DNA from: Rhineura floridana
Lineage: Eukaryota > Chordata > Lepidosauria > Squamata > Rhineuridae
NCBI RefSeq assembly: GCF_030035675.1
Contig: NC_084489.1
Location: forward strand, 80,776,270-80,840,269
Direction of reading: 5' to 3'
DNA: 64,000 bases
Of this stretch, positions 10,230 to 22,262 are shown piece after piece (positions within the stretch are counted from its first letter, which is position 1; each line of letters begins with the position of its first letter). The notes under the pieces were generated by a model. The model was given only the letters and a program-made list of their open reading frames with translations. It was not told where the DNA came from and made no database searches. Position numbers and translations under genes: made by a program.

Positions 10230-10640
10230 AATTAGGGATGGATGAGTCTGTCCATTTAGGTCCTCATTTTTCCAGTCTTAACTTACGTTCTCAACACTTT
10301 TGCAGGAATTTGCTATTTTTTTTAAAAAAGTCCACATGAAAATTCATCAGCATTTTAGTGTGAATTTCTTCTAACACATTTTTGTATGCAGTTTTGACTA
10401 ATTTACACATTTCCCTCTAGTATAGTGCATTTTTGTATGTTATTTTCACTAATATGTGCATTTTAATGCACTTTCCCCACTAATATATGCATTTTTGTAG
10501 ATATTGTTTGGTTGGAGACCATCACAAAATTCAGAGTTGTGTGAATTTTGAAGGCAAGCTGGTTCGAGAAGTGCAAATTAGTTAGTTTCTCATTGAAATG
10601 CAAACAAAATTGAATTTCCCCTTCATCTTGAGGGTCAATA
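10230..10640 (+). repeat. AT-rich interspersed repeat (family D), unclassified
   Basis: Shares an ordered set of motifs with 13155-13830, 16018-16425, 28030-28375, 46650-47080 and 61290-62420: ATGAAAATTCATCAGCATTT, TAGTGTGAATTTCT, TGCATTTTTGTATGTTATTT, TCACTAATATGTGC, and TTCAGAG..GTGTGAATTTTGAAGG. No coding capacity and no tRNA or 5S head. The family begins near GGATGGATGAGTCTGTCC. Confidence 0.75.
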
Positions 10641-11454
10641 CAAATTAGTTTCATGTCTCGAAACAGCAGAGCCTGTTACACCTTTAGCCATCAATCCTTA
10701 ACTGTGGAAGATGCTGAAAGTCCCTGAATGAGACCTCAAGCCCAGTAAGGCAGATGCTTTCAGAAAAATCACAGCCTAGGTTTCCTCGAGATTTCCTCAG
10801 GTTTCACTCTTATTCCTCCCTCTAAATTCTTCTTTGTGAGCCACAGGAGAAGGGGGAAGAGAAAGCCAGGCTGGGATGGTGTTTCTGTGCTCTTTCTTCC
10901 CGTTATGGACACAAAGACCTCTTCCCTTTCTGACAATGGCAAAGAGCTTCTCCTGGTGTGTGTGCTCAAACAGGCAGCGGGGATACTTGATCCACCAATC
11001 ATGCAGGAAGAGCCTGCAAAAATATGCAGTCCTGTGGAGCCGCACGGCCACATTGGCCTTGCCCAGTGTAGCTGATGAGAAATACTCAATCTGGACAACT
11101 GTGGCAGTCAATCAGCTTTCCGATAAAGACCCATCATATCTGCCAAACCCCACCTGCTTGTACATTCCACCGAATTGAGCTGGAAGGATTCTTGTTCATA
11201 AGGCGAGTGGTCCAGGATTCCTTCTGTGGGCAAGAAGCAGACCAGATGAGCAAGGCTCCACACTGAGGACTTAATTGGAGGCAGGGCTTGTGAGGATTCA
11301 GGGCCAGAAACGGATTGCAGTTCAAGACCTCAGTCAGCTTTATTAAACTGTAATAAAGGGGTTTGTCTCTGAGCATGTGCAGATGTCCTTTACCTCTATG
11401 GGTAACCAAAACCCAATGACCTACCCTCCTTCCCCCATGAATTGAAGATAGCTT
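10641..11454. other. Intergenic, no gene seen
   Basis: Overlapping open frames of 79-109 codons lie on both strands at 10769-11178. None shows a domain I recognise. No splice or repeat structure was found. Confidence 0.4.
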
Positions 11455-11625
11455 TTGTTTTTTTTAAGATTTGTTTTAATATATTTTAAAGCCTGTCTTT
11501 AAGATGTGTTAGAGTGTTTTTAGTGTTTTGTTTGCTGCCCTGGGCTCCTTCTGGGAGGAAGGGTGGGATAGAAATTTAATAAATAAATAAATAAATAGAT
11601 GATGATGATGATGATGATGATGCAG
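11455..11625 (+). repeat. L2-like LINE 3' tail with AAAT and GAT runs
   Basis: TGCCCTGGGCTCCTTCTGGG, then AGGAAGGGTGGGATAGAAAT, is the typical L2 end. It is followed by an AAAT/TAAA tail and (GAT)n at about 11597-11622. Confidence 0.8.
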
Positions 11626-11804
11626 GTTTTCCAGATCAAACAGTCTGGCATCAAGACAGACTTGGTTCTTGATATATCTTTATATATATATATTTAGGAT
11701 ATCTTCACATATTACTTTTTTTTTAAAGTACACCAAAGATGTTTCATTGTATATAATGGTATAATCTGATCCATGCTTACCCACTGTGTAAGATCGCCTA
11801 TGTT

Positions 11805-11855
11805 TAACAAGGCTTACTTCTAGGTAAATGTGCCTAGGACTGCAGCCTAAAAATA
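11805..11855. repeat. Fragment of palindromic MITE (family E)
   Basis: Matches the widespread motif GGCTTACTTCTAGGTAAATG, then TGCCTAGGACTGCAGCCT. Related pieces lie at 19310-19360, 19650-19700, 19830-19890, 38135-38215 and 42540-42625. Confidence 0.6.
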
Positions 11856-13154
11856 GCAAGTGGGAATATGACAAACATCTGTTTGCAAAAACAGGCATTG
11901 TTTAGGTACAGATGTTAGCAAGCTGAGGTCAGCACTGGTCACTGAGTGTGCACATGGGGGCAACCCCAGGTCTGAAGATGCATCATGTGTGAAATGGCCC
12001 TTAGCCATTAACTGCCCAGATGACATTTTGCCCAACCTCAAGATTTCTAGTGTTTCAGAATGCAAATTTCATTTTCAGAAATTTTGAACCTTTTCATTTT
12101 TCACTTTTTGGAGTCAATAATTTAAAGTACCAGCTTGTCAAAACCAATAGTTTTCTGGTTCCTCTGTGCACAAATTTATCAACATTAATTTGAATTTTTT
12201 ATAAACAAATATAAGCCATAAAACCTTGCTTGAGGAAGTAAGTGTTTCCCTTACTGCCACAATTAATTTCAGGCCTGTTTGTGGACACTCAAAAAGGGGA
12301 AACTGTGTGTGTGTGTGTGTGTGTCTGTATGTGTGTGGAATTGCCATCCCATCTCTCTGAATTTCCAGAGAGACTGTCAAAAGGGGACAATCCAGGAGTG
12401 ATTCTCTGTTCTTTTGCTCGCTGTTTCCCTCTCCCTGGCAGGAGAGTTTGCATTTGTTCAAAAGCTTCCATTAGCTTTGCATTCCAGTTATAATCCCCTA
12501 TCCCTAACATCGCAGCATCTGTTCAGAGCCAGTATTATATAACCACAATTGGCTTGCACTGGGATGTGTGAAAATTTCGGGTGAGGACAGGAAGGCGATC
12601 TCCTGATTCCAAATGAGAGAAGGGGGGATGGTACATGGCTCAGGGCATGGTTCTTACTGCTATCTGTTCTGGATTGTATCACAAGCCGTTTTTGTTCAGG
12701 ATTGTTTCTATGACACAGATATGTTTTTAACTTTGACTTGATTGCATTGCAAAGTCCCCTTGGAAGAGATCTTACCCTAATTTGGGCATTAGCCACTGGC
12801 TTCAAAGTACAAATGTGACCATAGAAAAAATCATGGTGCATAATCTATTTTTTTTAAAGAAAATAATTCTCAAACAATGAGACAGTGAGATTATTTGCAG
12901 AATAAGTGCTGCATGTCAGATGGGCCAGGAGGTTAAAAATATGTGACTGGCAAATAGCATTAAATTGAGACAGATGGAAGCAGATAGAGGGATTTTGAAG
13001 CAGCTCACTTAGGATTGTGGAGTTCATTCCAGTAGCTGTTTCTTGCAAGCAGGGAGGAAGACCCCATGGCTCTGATGATACTGAGGTTGCAACTGGCTCA
13101 GGAAAAAAATTGCTCACTCAGCTCCTATGCCTTTTAATGGCAGCTGGGGAATCC
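11856..13154. other. Intergenic, no gene seen
   Basis: Contains a (GT)n microsatellite at about 12305-12330. No exon or classified mobile element was seen otherwise. Confidence 0.4.
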
Positions 13155-13285
13155 CCCCGTTTCAATTTCTCCTAGTTTCTCATTTTTCCAATCTTAAATT
13201 CATCTCTCAACATTTCCATGTCTGTTTGTGATTTTTTAAAACAAGTTCTCATGAAAATTCATAAGGATTTTCATGTGAATTTCTC

Positions 13286-13320
<35 letters not shown>

Positions 13321-13830
13321 TTCCCACCCTTCACCAGCAGGGGCTGGGAGGGTTACAATAAATTTAACATTCAGAACTACCAAGAGGACTCCATCTGCCA
13401 AATTTTTTAAAAAGAGAATTATTCCAAAGAAAATACACATATAAATTCATAACAAAGAGAAAGATGCATAACAAAGAGAAGGATCTTAACACGCGAGAGG
13501 GGCTGTAGGGAAGGGGGCGGTCTTTCAGGTATTTGGGCCCTAGGTCGTTTAGAACTTTAAACATTAATATGAGCATCTTGAACTGGGCCTGGAAATGAAC
13601 TGGTAACTAACATTTTCACGAAACAATTTTGTCCAATATAATAATTTTTGTGTTATTTTCATAAATATATGCATTTCAATGCACACTTTACTCCAGCATA
13701 AGCCACTGTGTACACATTAGTTAGCTGGGGAACTGCATTGCAAAATTCAGAGAACTGCAAAATTTGAAGGATGGCTGTGTTTCGTTTTGTGTATTGTCAA
13801 GTGCGGATTAGGAAGGTTAGCCTTTAAAGG
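13155..13830 (+). repeat. Family D AT-rich repeat split by an L2 fragment
   Basis: The left part ends at TTCATGTGAATTTCTCTAA and the right part resumes near 13612 with AACATTTTCACGAAACAATT. Between them (13285-13608) lies a minus-strand L2 3' end. Its (TAA)n tail is at 13286-13317, and it carries a short ORF2 remnant (LNDLGPKYLKDR, SPSRVLRS). Confidence 0.75.
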
Positions 13831-14061
13831 CATACTGCATTTCTTTCCTATCCCTACCTGCAGCAGCTAGCTGGTGACGCTTTTATCTCCACGGCACAAA
13901 AAAACATCACCTGAAAATTCCTGCAGATCCAGCCACTATCACAAGTCACAGCTACAGGGGCCGGTTTGAAAACTGTCAACTCTAGATGACAAATTATAGG
14001 GCTCTGCCTTATGAAAATGTCCTGCCTGGTTTCACCCATCTCAACTTTTACTTTCTTTAGT

Positions 14062-14195
14062 CTGGGGTTGGTCAAGTAATGGCCCTCCAGATGTTGTTGG
14101 ACTACAACTCCCATCAACCCCAGCCAGCATGGCCAATGGTCAGGAATTATGGGTGTTATAATCCAACATCTGGATGCCACAGGAACACCAGCCAT
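14062..14195. repeat. Palindromic hAT-like MITE (family A)
   Basis: Inner arms TGTTGTTGGACTACAACTCC and the partner GGTGTTATAATCCAACATCT, and outer GGCCCTCCAG / CTGGATGCC, form a hairpin. Confidence 0.8.
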
Positions 14196-16017
14196 GATTT
14201 AGTCTTTGGCCAAATGAATTGCCACCGGAATTAGACATTTTCTTAACTTTGCACCTGCTGCTGAAAACAGCAGCTGTGTACCTATACACTCCCCCATCAT
14301 AATATCTAGTAGATCATGCCTTGTATGATGCTGCAACATGCTCTGTTTCCCTGAATTGGGGGGGGGATTGTGATATCACAACATGAGGAAATACTATTAG
14401 ATGTTACAGAGAGCACAGGAGGAACCTAAAGCACCACCATCTCCCAACATTGGCCTGCTTGAATGTTAAGATAGTCATCAAAGGCCATTCTCAGAATCCC
14501 CCTGACTGGTAATCAGAGGGAGGGATTTCTCAATTGTGACATCCCTTATGGGCAGTGCCCTCCCTAAAGAGACTCACCTGACACTCAAACTGATGTCCTT
14601 TTTCAGCCAGGAGAAGATCTTTTCATTTGCCTAGGCCTTCCATCTGATCTGGTTTAAATGTTGTAACTTTTAAAAAAAACTGACTTCCTGGCACAGTTTG
14701 TCACTGAACGTTGCACTGCTCTGGCTGCTCAATGGTAGATTGTAAAATTTACATCTTTTTACTGTGAATTGGACTTTGCTCATTTATACTGGGGCATGGC
14801 TTTATTACTGTCGTGTGCCCCTTTAGGAGTTGTCAGACCAAAAGGCCAACAAACAAACATATCCAACAATCAATAAAATTAAATAAAAATGGGCACAGCA
14901 GCTGTTTTGGGCAGTCCCCATGTTCTTAATGTAATGTCTAGCTTTTTTGCCCAAAAAGCAAACCCACCATGGCGATAAAGTGAAGGGGAAAGCTTAACAG
15001 GCTTATTTCTCTGTGTTCTTGGACTGCTATTAAACACACATGAGCAAAGCCAAAAGAACAAAGTGGCAACCTTCCCCTGACCATCCTTGCCAATGCTCAC
15101 TGCCACAGAGAATGAGTAGAAGACCCAGCTAGAGCACTTTGGGTGTCCAGACTCTGAATGAATCAGGCTGCACTCCCCCCCCCTTTTTTTTTAAGGAATC
15201 ATCTTAAATAAGCCTTGTGCCTTCCAGGCAGACCTGCCTGACCTTGTTAGCAGGTTAGAAAAGAGACAAATATTTGGGATGGAAATCCTTGCCTGTATCA
15301 GTGATGAGCCAGCTGGGCAACGACCAACTAGGAGGGCTCAGGTTGTCTGTTCAAATATGCAGGTGAGTCAAAGTAGCTTGAGCTGACTTGGATCTGCTGA
15401 CAAGGTATCTGTGGCATGTGGCTTTTAAGCACAAACACATTCAGGATGGTGCCACAGCTCTGAAAGGTGAATGGGATTATGTAGAAAATGGCACCTTTCA
15501 AAATGGAAGAGGGAATTTTGTTTATCTGTGTGTGTGTGTGTGTGTGTGTGTAGCATTTTTGCAGTACGGGGTTGTCAGGCCTTGATCCATCTCTTTAACA
15601 CAGTAGAGGCCAAACATTCTGTCTGCATGTCTGCAACCGCAGCACCCCAGCACATTGCAGAGGATGGTGGTGGTGGGAATGTTTGCAGTATGGCTGCCAG
15701 ATGGAGGGTGCCTCCAGATTGTCATTATTTTGCAGGAGGGATTCAAACACATGCATGAAATTTAGGTTTGTGCAGTTAAGACAGATGAAAGCACTCTGTT
15801 GCTCTAGTGCAACAAATCCACTTTAAAGAAGGAGTAGAAAGTGATGGGAAATACATTGAAATGTGTGGAATGGACAAATGATTAACAGGAAGATGTATAA
15901 ACACCCCACAAGCAAATCAGGATGAATGCAGGATCAATGTTTGCTGTTCTATAGACTCCCCAAACACAAATCAGAATGAATGCTCAGTAGACTGGATACT
16001 CTAACCTCCACTGAGCG
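14196..16017. other. Intergenic, no gene seen
   Basis: Contains poly-C/poly-T at about 15174-15192 and a (TG)n microsatellite at 15523-15551. No exon or classified mobile element was found. Confidence 0.4.
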
Positions 16018-16425
16018 ATGTAAGGATCTGTCAGTTTAGGTTCTCTTACTTCCTCATCCTTTCCAATCTTAAATTCAGTTCCATATTTCTACAAGAATTT
16101 GCTATTCTTTTTTTTTAAAATCCTCATGAAAATTCTTCCACATTTTAGTGCGAATTTCCCCTAATAAACATAGTTTTGCATGCAATTTTGACCAACGGTC
16201 ACATTTTTGCAAGCAATTTCTCCCAATATAATGCAGTTTGGTATGTTATTTTCAAGAATATATGCGTTTTTATGCACACTTTCCTTCCGTATATGCACGT
16301 TCGTAACCATTTGGGTAAGTGTGAATTTTGAAGGTCGGCAGTGTTTCACTTCTCACATTGTTTCAAAAAGTATGAATTTGATAGATTTGGCTTTAAATGT
16401 GAACAGAATTTCTCCCCCATCCCTC
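16018..16425 (+). repeat. Family D AT-rich repeat, near full length
   Basis: Starts GGATCTGTCAGTTTAGGTTC and ends near GAATTTCTCCCCCATCCC. It carries the shared motifs TCATGAAAATTCTTCCACAT, TTTTAGTGCGAATTTCCCC, TAATGCAGTTTGGTATGTTA and GTGTGAATTTTGAAGG. Confidence 0.78.
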
Positions 16426-16488
16426 CTTGCATATAAACTTTGTGTAAGAAAATCAGGAAGAATGCTCAATAAATAGGTTGTCTGGAGC

Positions 16489-16800
16489 AGTGGTTCCTAA
16501 ATATTCCCCCGCCCCCCTCAGACCACTTGCAAATTGCTGACTGTCTTGGCAGACACCTAATATTTTCCCCACCTGTTGTAGTAATTGTAATTCCATAGAA
16601 TTCAAATGGTAATGCTATAAAATACAATGCAAGAAATAAAAGCAGCAACTAAATGCAATTAAAAATCAATATGAGTACTAAATGCCAATAGGTGTGCCAT
16701 CTCTCATCTTCAACCACAACTCCACAGACATATTGCAGACCACCTGATTGAAGTTCGTGGACCACGGGTGGTCTGAGGACCACAGTTTGGGAACTCCCGG
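16489..16800. repeat. hAT-type non-autonomous element
   Basis: The left end CAGTGGTTCCTAAA and the right end TTTGGGAACTCCCGG approximate hAT terminal inverted repeats (CAGTGGTTCTCAAA type). The inner arms CCTCAGACCACTTGCAAATT and GTGGTCTGAGGACC also match in inverted orientation. No transposase frame. Confidence 0.7.
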
Positions 16801-17449
16801 TATAGTTAATGAGATTCAGGCAACCTGATCCAGTGCTTCTCTTGTGGACATTGGGATATCTGATTATCATTTCATGCAAAGCTCCCCATGCCCTCGAGGG
16901 ATACCAAGAACCCATTCCCTTCAGTAGGTGGGAGCATTGCTCCATGACTGATGAGATGAGGGTGCATTGAGTTATCCATGCCACTGATGTGAGTGGGAAA
17001 GCCCATCCAGAAGGAAATCCATGTACAACACTTCTGCATCAGGGTGAATGTGCCAAGGGTATGGAGCATGGGATAGAATGATAATCCTTTCAAGCATGGC
17101 ATTGATTCTGCACACACTTTCCCAATACTAGTCTGAGCCGAGGGCACGTGAAGTTACTTGAGCGCCTGGCTTGTCAGGCTGCAAAAATAGCTTGCACTGG
17201 TGGTGTGACAAAAGCTTACCTCCTGCTCTGCAGTCCAGCACCTTCACTCATCACCCTGGGGCTATCAGCAAGGTTGGAGAATTATTATTATTTTGAACTT
17301 GCTTTCTGCCAATGGTGGTTCAGTTTTCCCAACTACCCCCCTTCTCTCTTCCCCATGCTTTTTATTTAACACGTATACTATCTGGCAGGTCACAAAATAC
17401 ACCTAGGGGTTTGCACTGAGCTTGGTGAGTCATAAGTTGTTTGGAGGCC
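16801..17449. other. Intergenic, no gene seen
   Basis: Nothing recognised. Confidence 0.4.
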
Positions 17450-17655
17450 TATCCCTGATGAAGAATTTAGCTGCTTTGGAACCACTACTGGTTGCAATTC
17501 CTGATTACAAGCATGCTTCAGAATACCAGCAGGAGCAGGAGCGTCCTGCTTTTGGCCTTTCCAGGGGTATCTGGTTGGCCACAGTTGGAGTCACAATACT
17601 GGACCAGATAGATTTTTGGTCTGATCCCGTAAGGCTCTTTTTAGGTTCCTAATAC
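17450..17655 (+). repeat. CR1-like LINE 3' fragment
   Basis: Diverged copy of the element best seen at 38810-39140. Shared motifs are CTTCAGAATACCAGC, GTATCTGGTTGGCCAC and GGTCTGATCCCGTAAGGCTC. Confidence 0.7.
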
Positions 17656-18804
17656 CTGCTCTCAAAAATATTTTTGCAATTGCTTGCTTTTATGGCAGAT
17701 GTTTTAGACTTGGACTATTACCCCTTTGGCTCTGTTCAGCAAGGAAAGAGAGCGGCTCACTGAAATCACAAAATGCTACCAGCTCTACTTTGCTTTATAC
17801 TAGCACAGGCCCATCTCCAGGTGGGGCAACTGGAGTGTGTGTCTGTTGGTCTGTCTCCACAAGCTCAGTTAAGTGTGACCTAAAATGAATGGAAGTCTTT
17901 CTATAGATTGTACCGCACACTTCAGAGCAAGGCTTTCAAGTGCAGCAATTAACCTCCCGATAAAAGGGTTACCTGAGTAGGATGGATTGATTTGCCTTCT
18001 CTTAAGATGCAAGAGTCAAAGGGGCCTTCATTTAGCTGCAGAGGAAGACCTGAAGGAATTTTTACAGCTGTTGGGGCCGCCACACCATTTGGCACCATAT
18101 AAGCGTCCTCTCCTGAAGGTATTTATTTAGTAAAAATATATAATAAAATTACCCTTTCCTGGATGCAAAACAATGTCCTGGGTTCTGTAATGTCAGCTTA
18201 TGACTAGGGATCTGCCAAAGAATCAGCTCATTGGGGGCTGGGAAGCTTGCTCAAGCGTGGGGATTTCACGGCAGACGACTGCACAGCACATGGGTGTTTC
18301 AGAAAAGAGTAGCGATGTTGGCGGTAGGGCTAAACTTGCAGTCCTGTTTCTCTGTCAACATAGCAAGGCCCTACACATGGGGAAAGAGTGAACAGGGCTT
18401 ATATCTGGTTTGAATGGATAATGAAGTATATTATACAGCTACAAAAGTGGCTGTATACTATAGTCAGCATGGATTTTTTGCATTCCGCAATGTAAAATTG
18501 AAAATACCCCCCCATGCCATTCCCATGCTTCCCATAAGGTCATTTCAAAACAAAACCTTACAAAACTTATAGTCCTGAACTCAGAAAAGCTTAACAACCT
18601 TCTAAATTTTCATGGCGATACACAAAACACTCAAAGAGAATCCAGAGTTCAAAGTGTAAAAAGAGAAAGAAAAAAACTAGTCCCCTTTTGGACTTTTTTC
18701 TGTCAGAATTCTCATAATCTGTTGAAATTAATTAAAAACCAGCCATGTTCAGAGTACCTGTAATCCTATTACTGACCTTGCCCCATATTCTGACCTTCAT
18801 CTTC
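17656..18804. other. Intergenic, no gene seen
   Basis: Nothing recognised. The ORFs present are short and overlap on several frames. Confidence 0.4.
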
Positions 18805-19085
18805 TGCAGTTTAAAAGTTAAAGAAATGCCTGGCTGATTTTTAATGGTTTCCCCCAAAGAATCCTGGGAAGTGTAGTTTGTGAAGGGTGCTGAGAGGAGA
18901 CTCCTATTCCCGACAGAGCTCCAGTGGCGAGAGTGGTTTAACAGTTCGCCACTCTGATTGAAGTTCTGTGAGGGGAACAGGGCATCTCCTAGCAAGCACC
19001 CTTCCCTAACTACACTTCCCAGGATTCTTTGGCAGGAGCCGTGACTGTCTAAAGTGAAATAAAGGTCTGGTGTGGATATGGCCAG
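18805..19085. repeat. Palindromic MITE (family F)
   Basis: CAAAGAATCCTGGGAAGTGT, then AGTTTGTGAAGGGTGCTGAG, is mirrored by AGCACCCTTCCCTAACTACA and CTTCCCAGGATTCTTTGG. The same foldback family occurs at 37955-38092, 40150-40471, 51860-51965 and 54040-54172. Confidence 0.8.
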
Positions 19086-19199
19086 TAACAGCTTTGGTTT
19101 AAATTTGGGTGGGAGGCTACATGTGCCTACTGTAGTGGGGGAAACCCTGAAAAAGAAAGATACTGTTCACAATGTTTTCCTTTTGGAAAGGAAAGGGGC

Positions 19200-19905
19200 T
19201 TCTGCTCTTCCCAGTGCCCACCCACTCAGTCTCCTCCCCTCCCCCTTCCTTCCTCCCCTTCCTACCCTCATCCTCCACCCCACCCCTCCCCCAGGTCAGT
19301 TTCACTTACATTGTACAGCTGTAAATCCCACTGAACTCAAAACGCATGCAAATGATCAAACCTTCCCCCCTCCTCCTATCCCCTCCCTCTTGCCTCTTCC
19401 AGTCCCCTCTTTCCCTCTCCTCCCCCATGGTCAGTTTTACCTATCCTAGGACTATGACCTGGGAGACCAGGGTTCAAATCCCCACACAGCCATGATGCTC
19501 ACTGGGTGACCTTGGGCCAGTCACTGCCTCTCAGCCTCAGAGGAAGGCAATGGTAAACCACTTCTGAATACTGCTTTCCATGAAAACCCTATTCATAGGG
19601 TCACCATAAGTCAGAATCGACTTGAAGGCAGTCCATTTCATTTTCAAGCATGATTGCACAGGAGTAAATCCCATTGAACTCAATAAGCATGCAAATGATC
19701 AGACCTGCCCTTCTCCTCCTTCCCCTATCCTCCTCCTTCCTCCTCTCTTTTTCTCCTCCCCTCTTTCTTCTTCCTCCTTCGCTGCCCACTCCAGGCTTCC
19801 CTCTCCATGGTCAGTTTCACCTCTCCTAAGCCTGATTGCAGGGGAGTAAATCCCACTGAACTCAATAAGCATGTAAATGAGCAATCCAATCTCAGCAAAC
19901 TTGGA
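19200..19905. repeat. Tandem composite repeat with inserted SINE
   Basis: A unit made of a C/T-rich tract, then ATGGTCAGTTTCACCT or similar, then GAGTAAATCCCACTGAACTC, then AAGCATGCAAATGATC recurs three times (end modules near 19310-19355, 19655-19700 and 19840-19890). The second spacing is enlarged by a SINE at 19450-19650. The GAGTAAATCCCACTGAACTC part is a family E MITE fragment. Confidence 0.65.
19450..19650 (+). repeat. tRNA-headed squamate SINE, 5' slightly truncated
   Basis: Contains GGGAGACCAGGGTTCAAATC (B-box), GTCACTGCCTCTCAGCCTCA, GGAAGGCAATGGTAAACCAC and CGACTTGAAGGCAGTCCATT. The A-box end is missing. Confidence 0.88.
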
Positions 19906-19947
19906 CAGGATCTCATTTCTTACCTCCTGGATTAAAAAGCAGATAAA

Positions 19948-20318
19948 TTCACTAATGAACCTTGCGGTTTAAGAATGTACCTATAGCCAACAGATATTTC
20001 TATCAAACTTTAAAAAGCAGGGAAATTGGGCGGCTATAGTGAATGCACCAGGGGATCAGCAGACCTGACCTCCTCTCCGTGATGTTGTACTGCCCTACAA
20101 ATTGGTAAAAATGCAAAGACAATTTGGGTTGGTCTTTCACAGTCCAATCCACTTCCTGTGGAGCTTGGAAGAATTTGGTAACATGTGGCTCTGAGCATAT
20201 AGTGAAAGACCAAACCACTATAGCTGCCCATTTCCCCTGCTTTTTAAAGTTTGATAGAAATACCTGTTGGCTGTAGGTACGTTCTTAAACCACAAGGGTT
20301 TTTGCCTATTAGTGAATT
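19948..20318. repeat. Foldback element with about 95-bp inverted arms
   Basis: The left arm (19948-20043) contains ATTCACTAAT, GCGGTTTAAGAATGTACCTA, TTTCTATCAAACTTTAAAAA, GCAGGGAAATTGGGCGGC and TATAGTG. The right arm (20216-20318) contains its reverse complement in the same order, ending ATTAGTGAAT. The central loop is about 170 bp with no protein signal. This is the largest clean inverted repeat in the window and probably a non-autonomous DNA transposon. Confidence 0.75.
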
Positions 20319-20399
20319 CTGTTTCTGTTCTATGGAATGCCTCTACCAGCATTAGCCTGCTTGGAGCCTTAGATCTAGGAGGGAGGCTCTTCTTGTTGT

Positions 20400-20560
20400 A
20401 CTTCCTCCGGGGAAAATACATTGAGTGGCAATCTGGGGTAGGGCCTCCATTGTGGTGGTGCAGCAGTTATGGAATGCTCTCCTTCTGGAAGTATGACTGG
20501 CGCAGAAGGTTTTCGCATATTTTGTTGCCAGATTAAACGTGGATGTTTGTCCAGGCATTT
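20400..20560 (+). repeat. L2-like LINE ORF2 C-terminal fragment
   Basis: GTGGTGGTGCAGCAGTTATG, then GAATGCTCTCCTTCTGGAAG, resembles the L2 tail motif (W-NALP-EV) in diverged form. Confidence 0.5.
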
Positions 20561-20879
20561 ATGGAAAGAAAGTGTGCTCCTTAATGGTGCTCTTTGTTAG
20601 ATGTGTGACAAGAGCAACTCCCATTTGGACCTCTTCGCATGGGAAGATAGAAGACAGTGAGACTGCCACTGACCTGTGCTCATCTTTTCTGCCTGTCTTC
20701 CTTCTGTGCAAACTGATACATCTCAGGGAGCTGTTCTTACCTTTTACTCACATTCCTGTTTACTCTTCTCTGGAGACCACCAGAGGAGAAGGAGCCATCT
20801 TCTCTTTGTCTTCTGTCCTCTAGTGTGAGTGGCAATGTCCAAGCATGGTCATTGCAGCCCCCAACTTAGTTAGCTAGAT

Positions 20880-21048
20880 AAATGTAAATGTACTGCCTTT
20901 AAGTCGATTCCGAATTCTGAATAGGGTTTTCATGAGGCTGAGAGGCAGTGACTGGCCCAAGGTCACCCAGCGAGCCTCATGGCTATGTGGGGATTCGAAC
21001 CCTTGTCTCCCAGGTTGTAGTCCAACACCTTAACCACTACACCACACT
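20880..21048 (-). repeat. tRNA-headed squamate SINE with internal deletion
   Basis: Minus strand reads the GTGTAGTGGTTAAGGTGTTG head through GGGTTCGAATCC and the CTGCCTCTCAGCCTC body, then jumps to the CGACTTAAAGGCAGT tail. The GGCAATGGTAAACC block is lost. Confidence 0.85.
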
Positions 21049-21319
21049 AGATAGATGTAGCATATTTCCTAGCCACTATGTATTTCTATTACAAAACAAT
21101 TATTATTTTCTTATTGTGAAGCCAGGTCTGAGTGATTTAAAGCAAAGTAAAAGCTTACTTGCTCTCAGGTGAAATCACATCCATGCCGCACAGAGCGCTG
21201 AGCAAGCTACACTCAGCTAAATTCTGCTAATTTACTAAAACTCTAATGGGTCTACTAGCTATTAGAGCCATCACTTTTTTGATTATATTTTAGTAAAATT
21301 TTCTTTTTCTTTTTTTAAC

Positions 21320-21640
21320 CTGCTCTTCATTTGTTGTGTTGTTTCCAGTCATGCTGTAGCCTGCCCTGGGATTTTTTTGATGAAAGGCAGATTTAAAAGA
21401 CTCTTAAATAAGTGTGGTGTAGTGGTTCGAGTGTTGGACTATGACCAGGGAGACCAGGGTTCAAATCCTCACACAGCCATGAAGCTCACTGGGTGACCTT
21501 GGGCCGGTCACTGCCTCTCAGCCTCAGAGGGAGGCAATGGTAAACCCCCTCTGAATGCCACTTAGCATGAAAACTGTATTAATAGTGTTGCCATTAGTCG
21601 GGATCGACTTGAAGACAGTCCATTTGTAAATAAATAGATA
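21320..21640 (+). repeat. L2-like tail followed by an inserted SINE
   Basis: 21345-21410 is an L2 3' end (TGTAGCCTGCCCTGGG, GATGAAAGGCAGATTTAAAA). From 21414 a full-length tRNA-headed SINE begins GTGGTGTAGTGGTTCGAGTG and ends GTCCATTTGTAAATAAATAG. Confidence 0.88.
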
Positions 21641-21756
21641 AATATAAGGGGGTCTTTTTGCCTTCTTTTAATGTGCCCTGAGCTCTGTAGAACAATATGT
21701 GGAGGATGTAGAGGAAGCAATGTCCCCTGACACCCATTGAGCAAAGAGGTGTCTAT

Positions 21757-22262
21757 GCCCAGGGTGGGGAACCTCTGGCACCTGGGTCAACCTTGGCCCA
21801 CCAGGGGATCCAAGTTGGCCTGTGAGGCCATTTTCCTGAAACCACACCCACCTGTCCATCAGCTGGCATCACTGGATGATGTCAGTTGGTGGATAGGAGA
21901 GTAGGGTTTAGTCCTGCTAGGGTCTGCTTCACCATGGTGTTCACTGTGGGGAATGGGCTGGCGAAGCAGACCCCTGCTGCCAGCAGGATTGAACCCTCTG
22001 CTCATCAGCTGGTGAGCGAAGGGTTCAATCCTGCTGGGGGCATCTTTGCCATCAGGACTGAACTCTTTGCTCAGCAGCTGATGAGTGGAGAGTGCAATCC
22101 TGCTGAGGGCTGCTTTGCCAGTGCATTCTCTGTGGGGAATGCCAATGCTTTTGGAAAACTCAGACTGCAGGAGACCATCTTGTTTAGCACTGGAGTTTAG
22201 TCAGGAATGATGGGAGTTGTAGTCCAACAACATCGGGAGGGTCACAGGTCCCCTGTGCCTGC
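21757..22262. repeat. Longer hAT-like non-autonomous element
   Basis: The left end CAGGGTGGGGAACCTCTGGC is mirrored at the right by CACAGGTCCCCTGTGCCTGC. The interior has repeated blocks (GGGTTCAATCCTGCTGGGGG, GGAGAGTGCAATCCTGCTGA, GATTGAACCCTCTGCTCATC) and no transposase. Confidence 0.6.

Noticed and set aside
10769-11178. Overlapping open frames of about 100 codons on both strands
   Set aside because: No recognisable domain, frames on both strands equally open, no splice or promoter context. Insufficient to call a gene.
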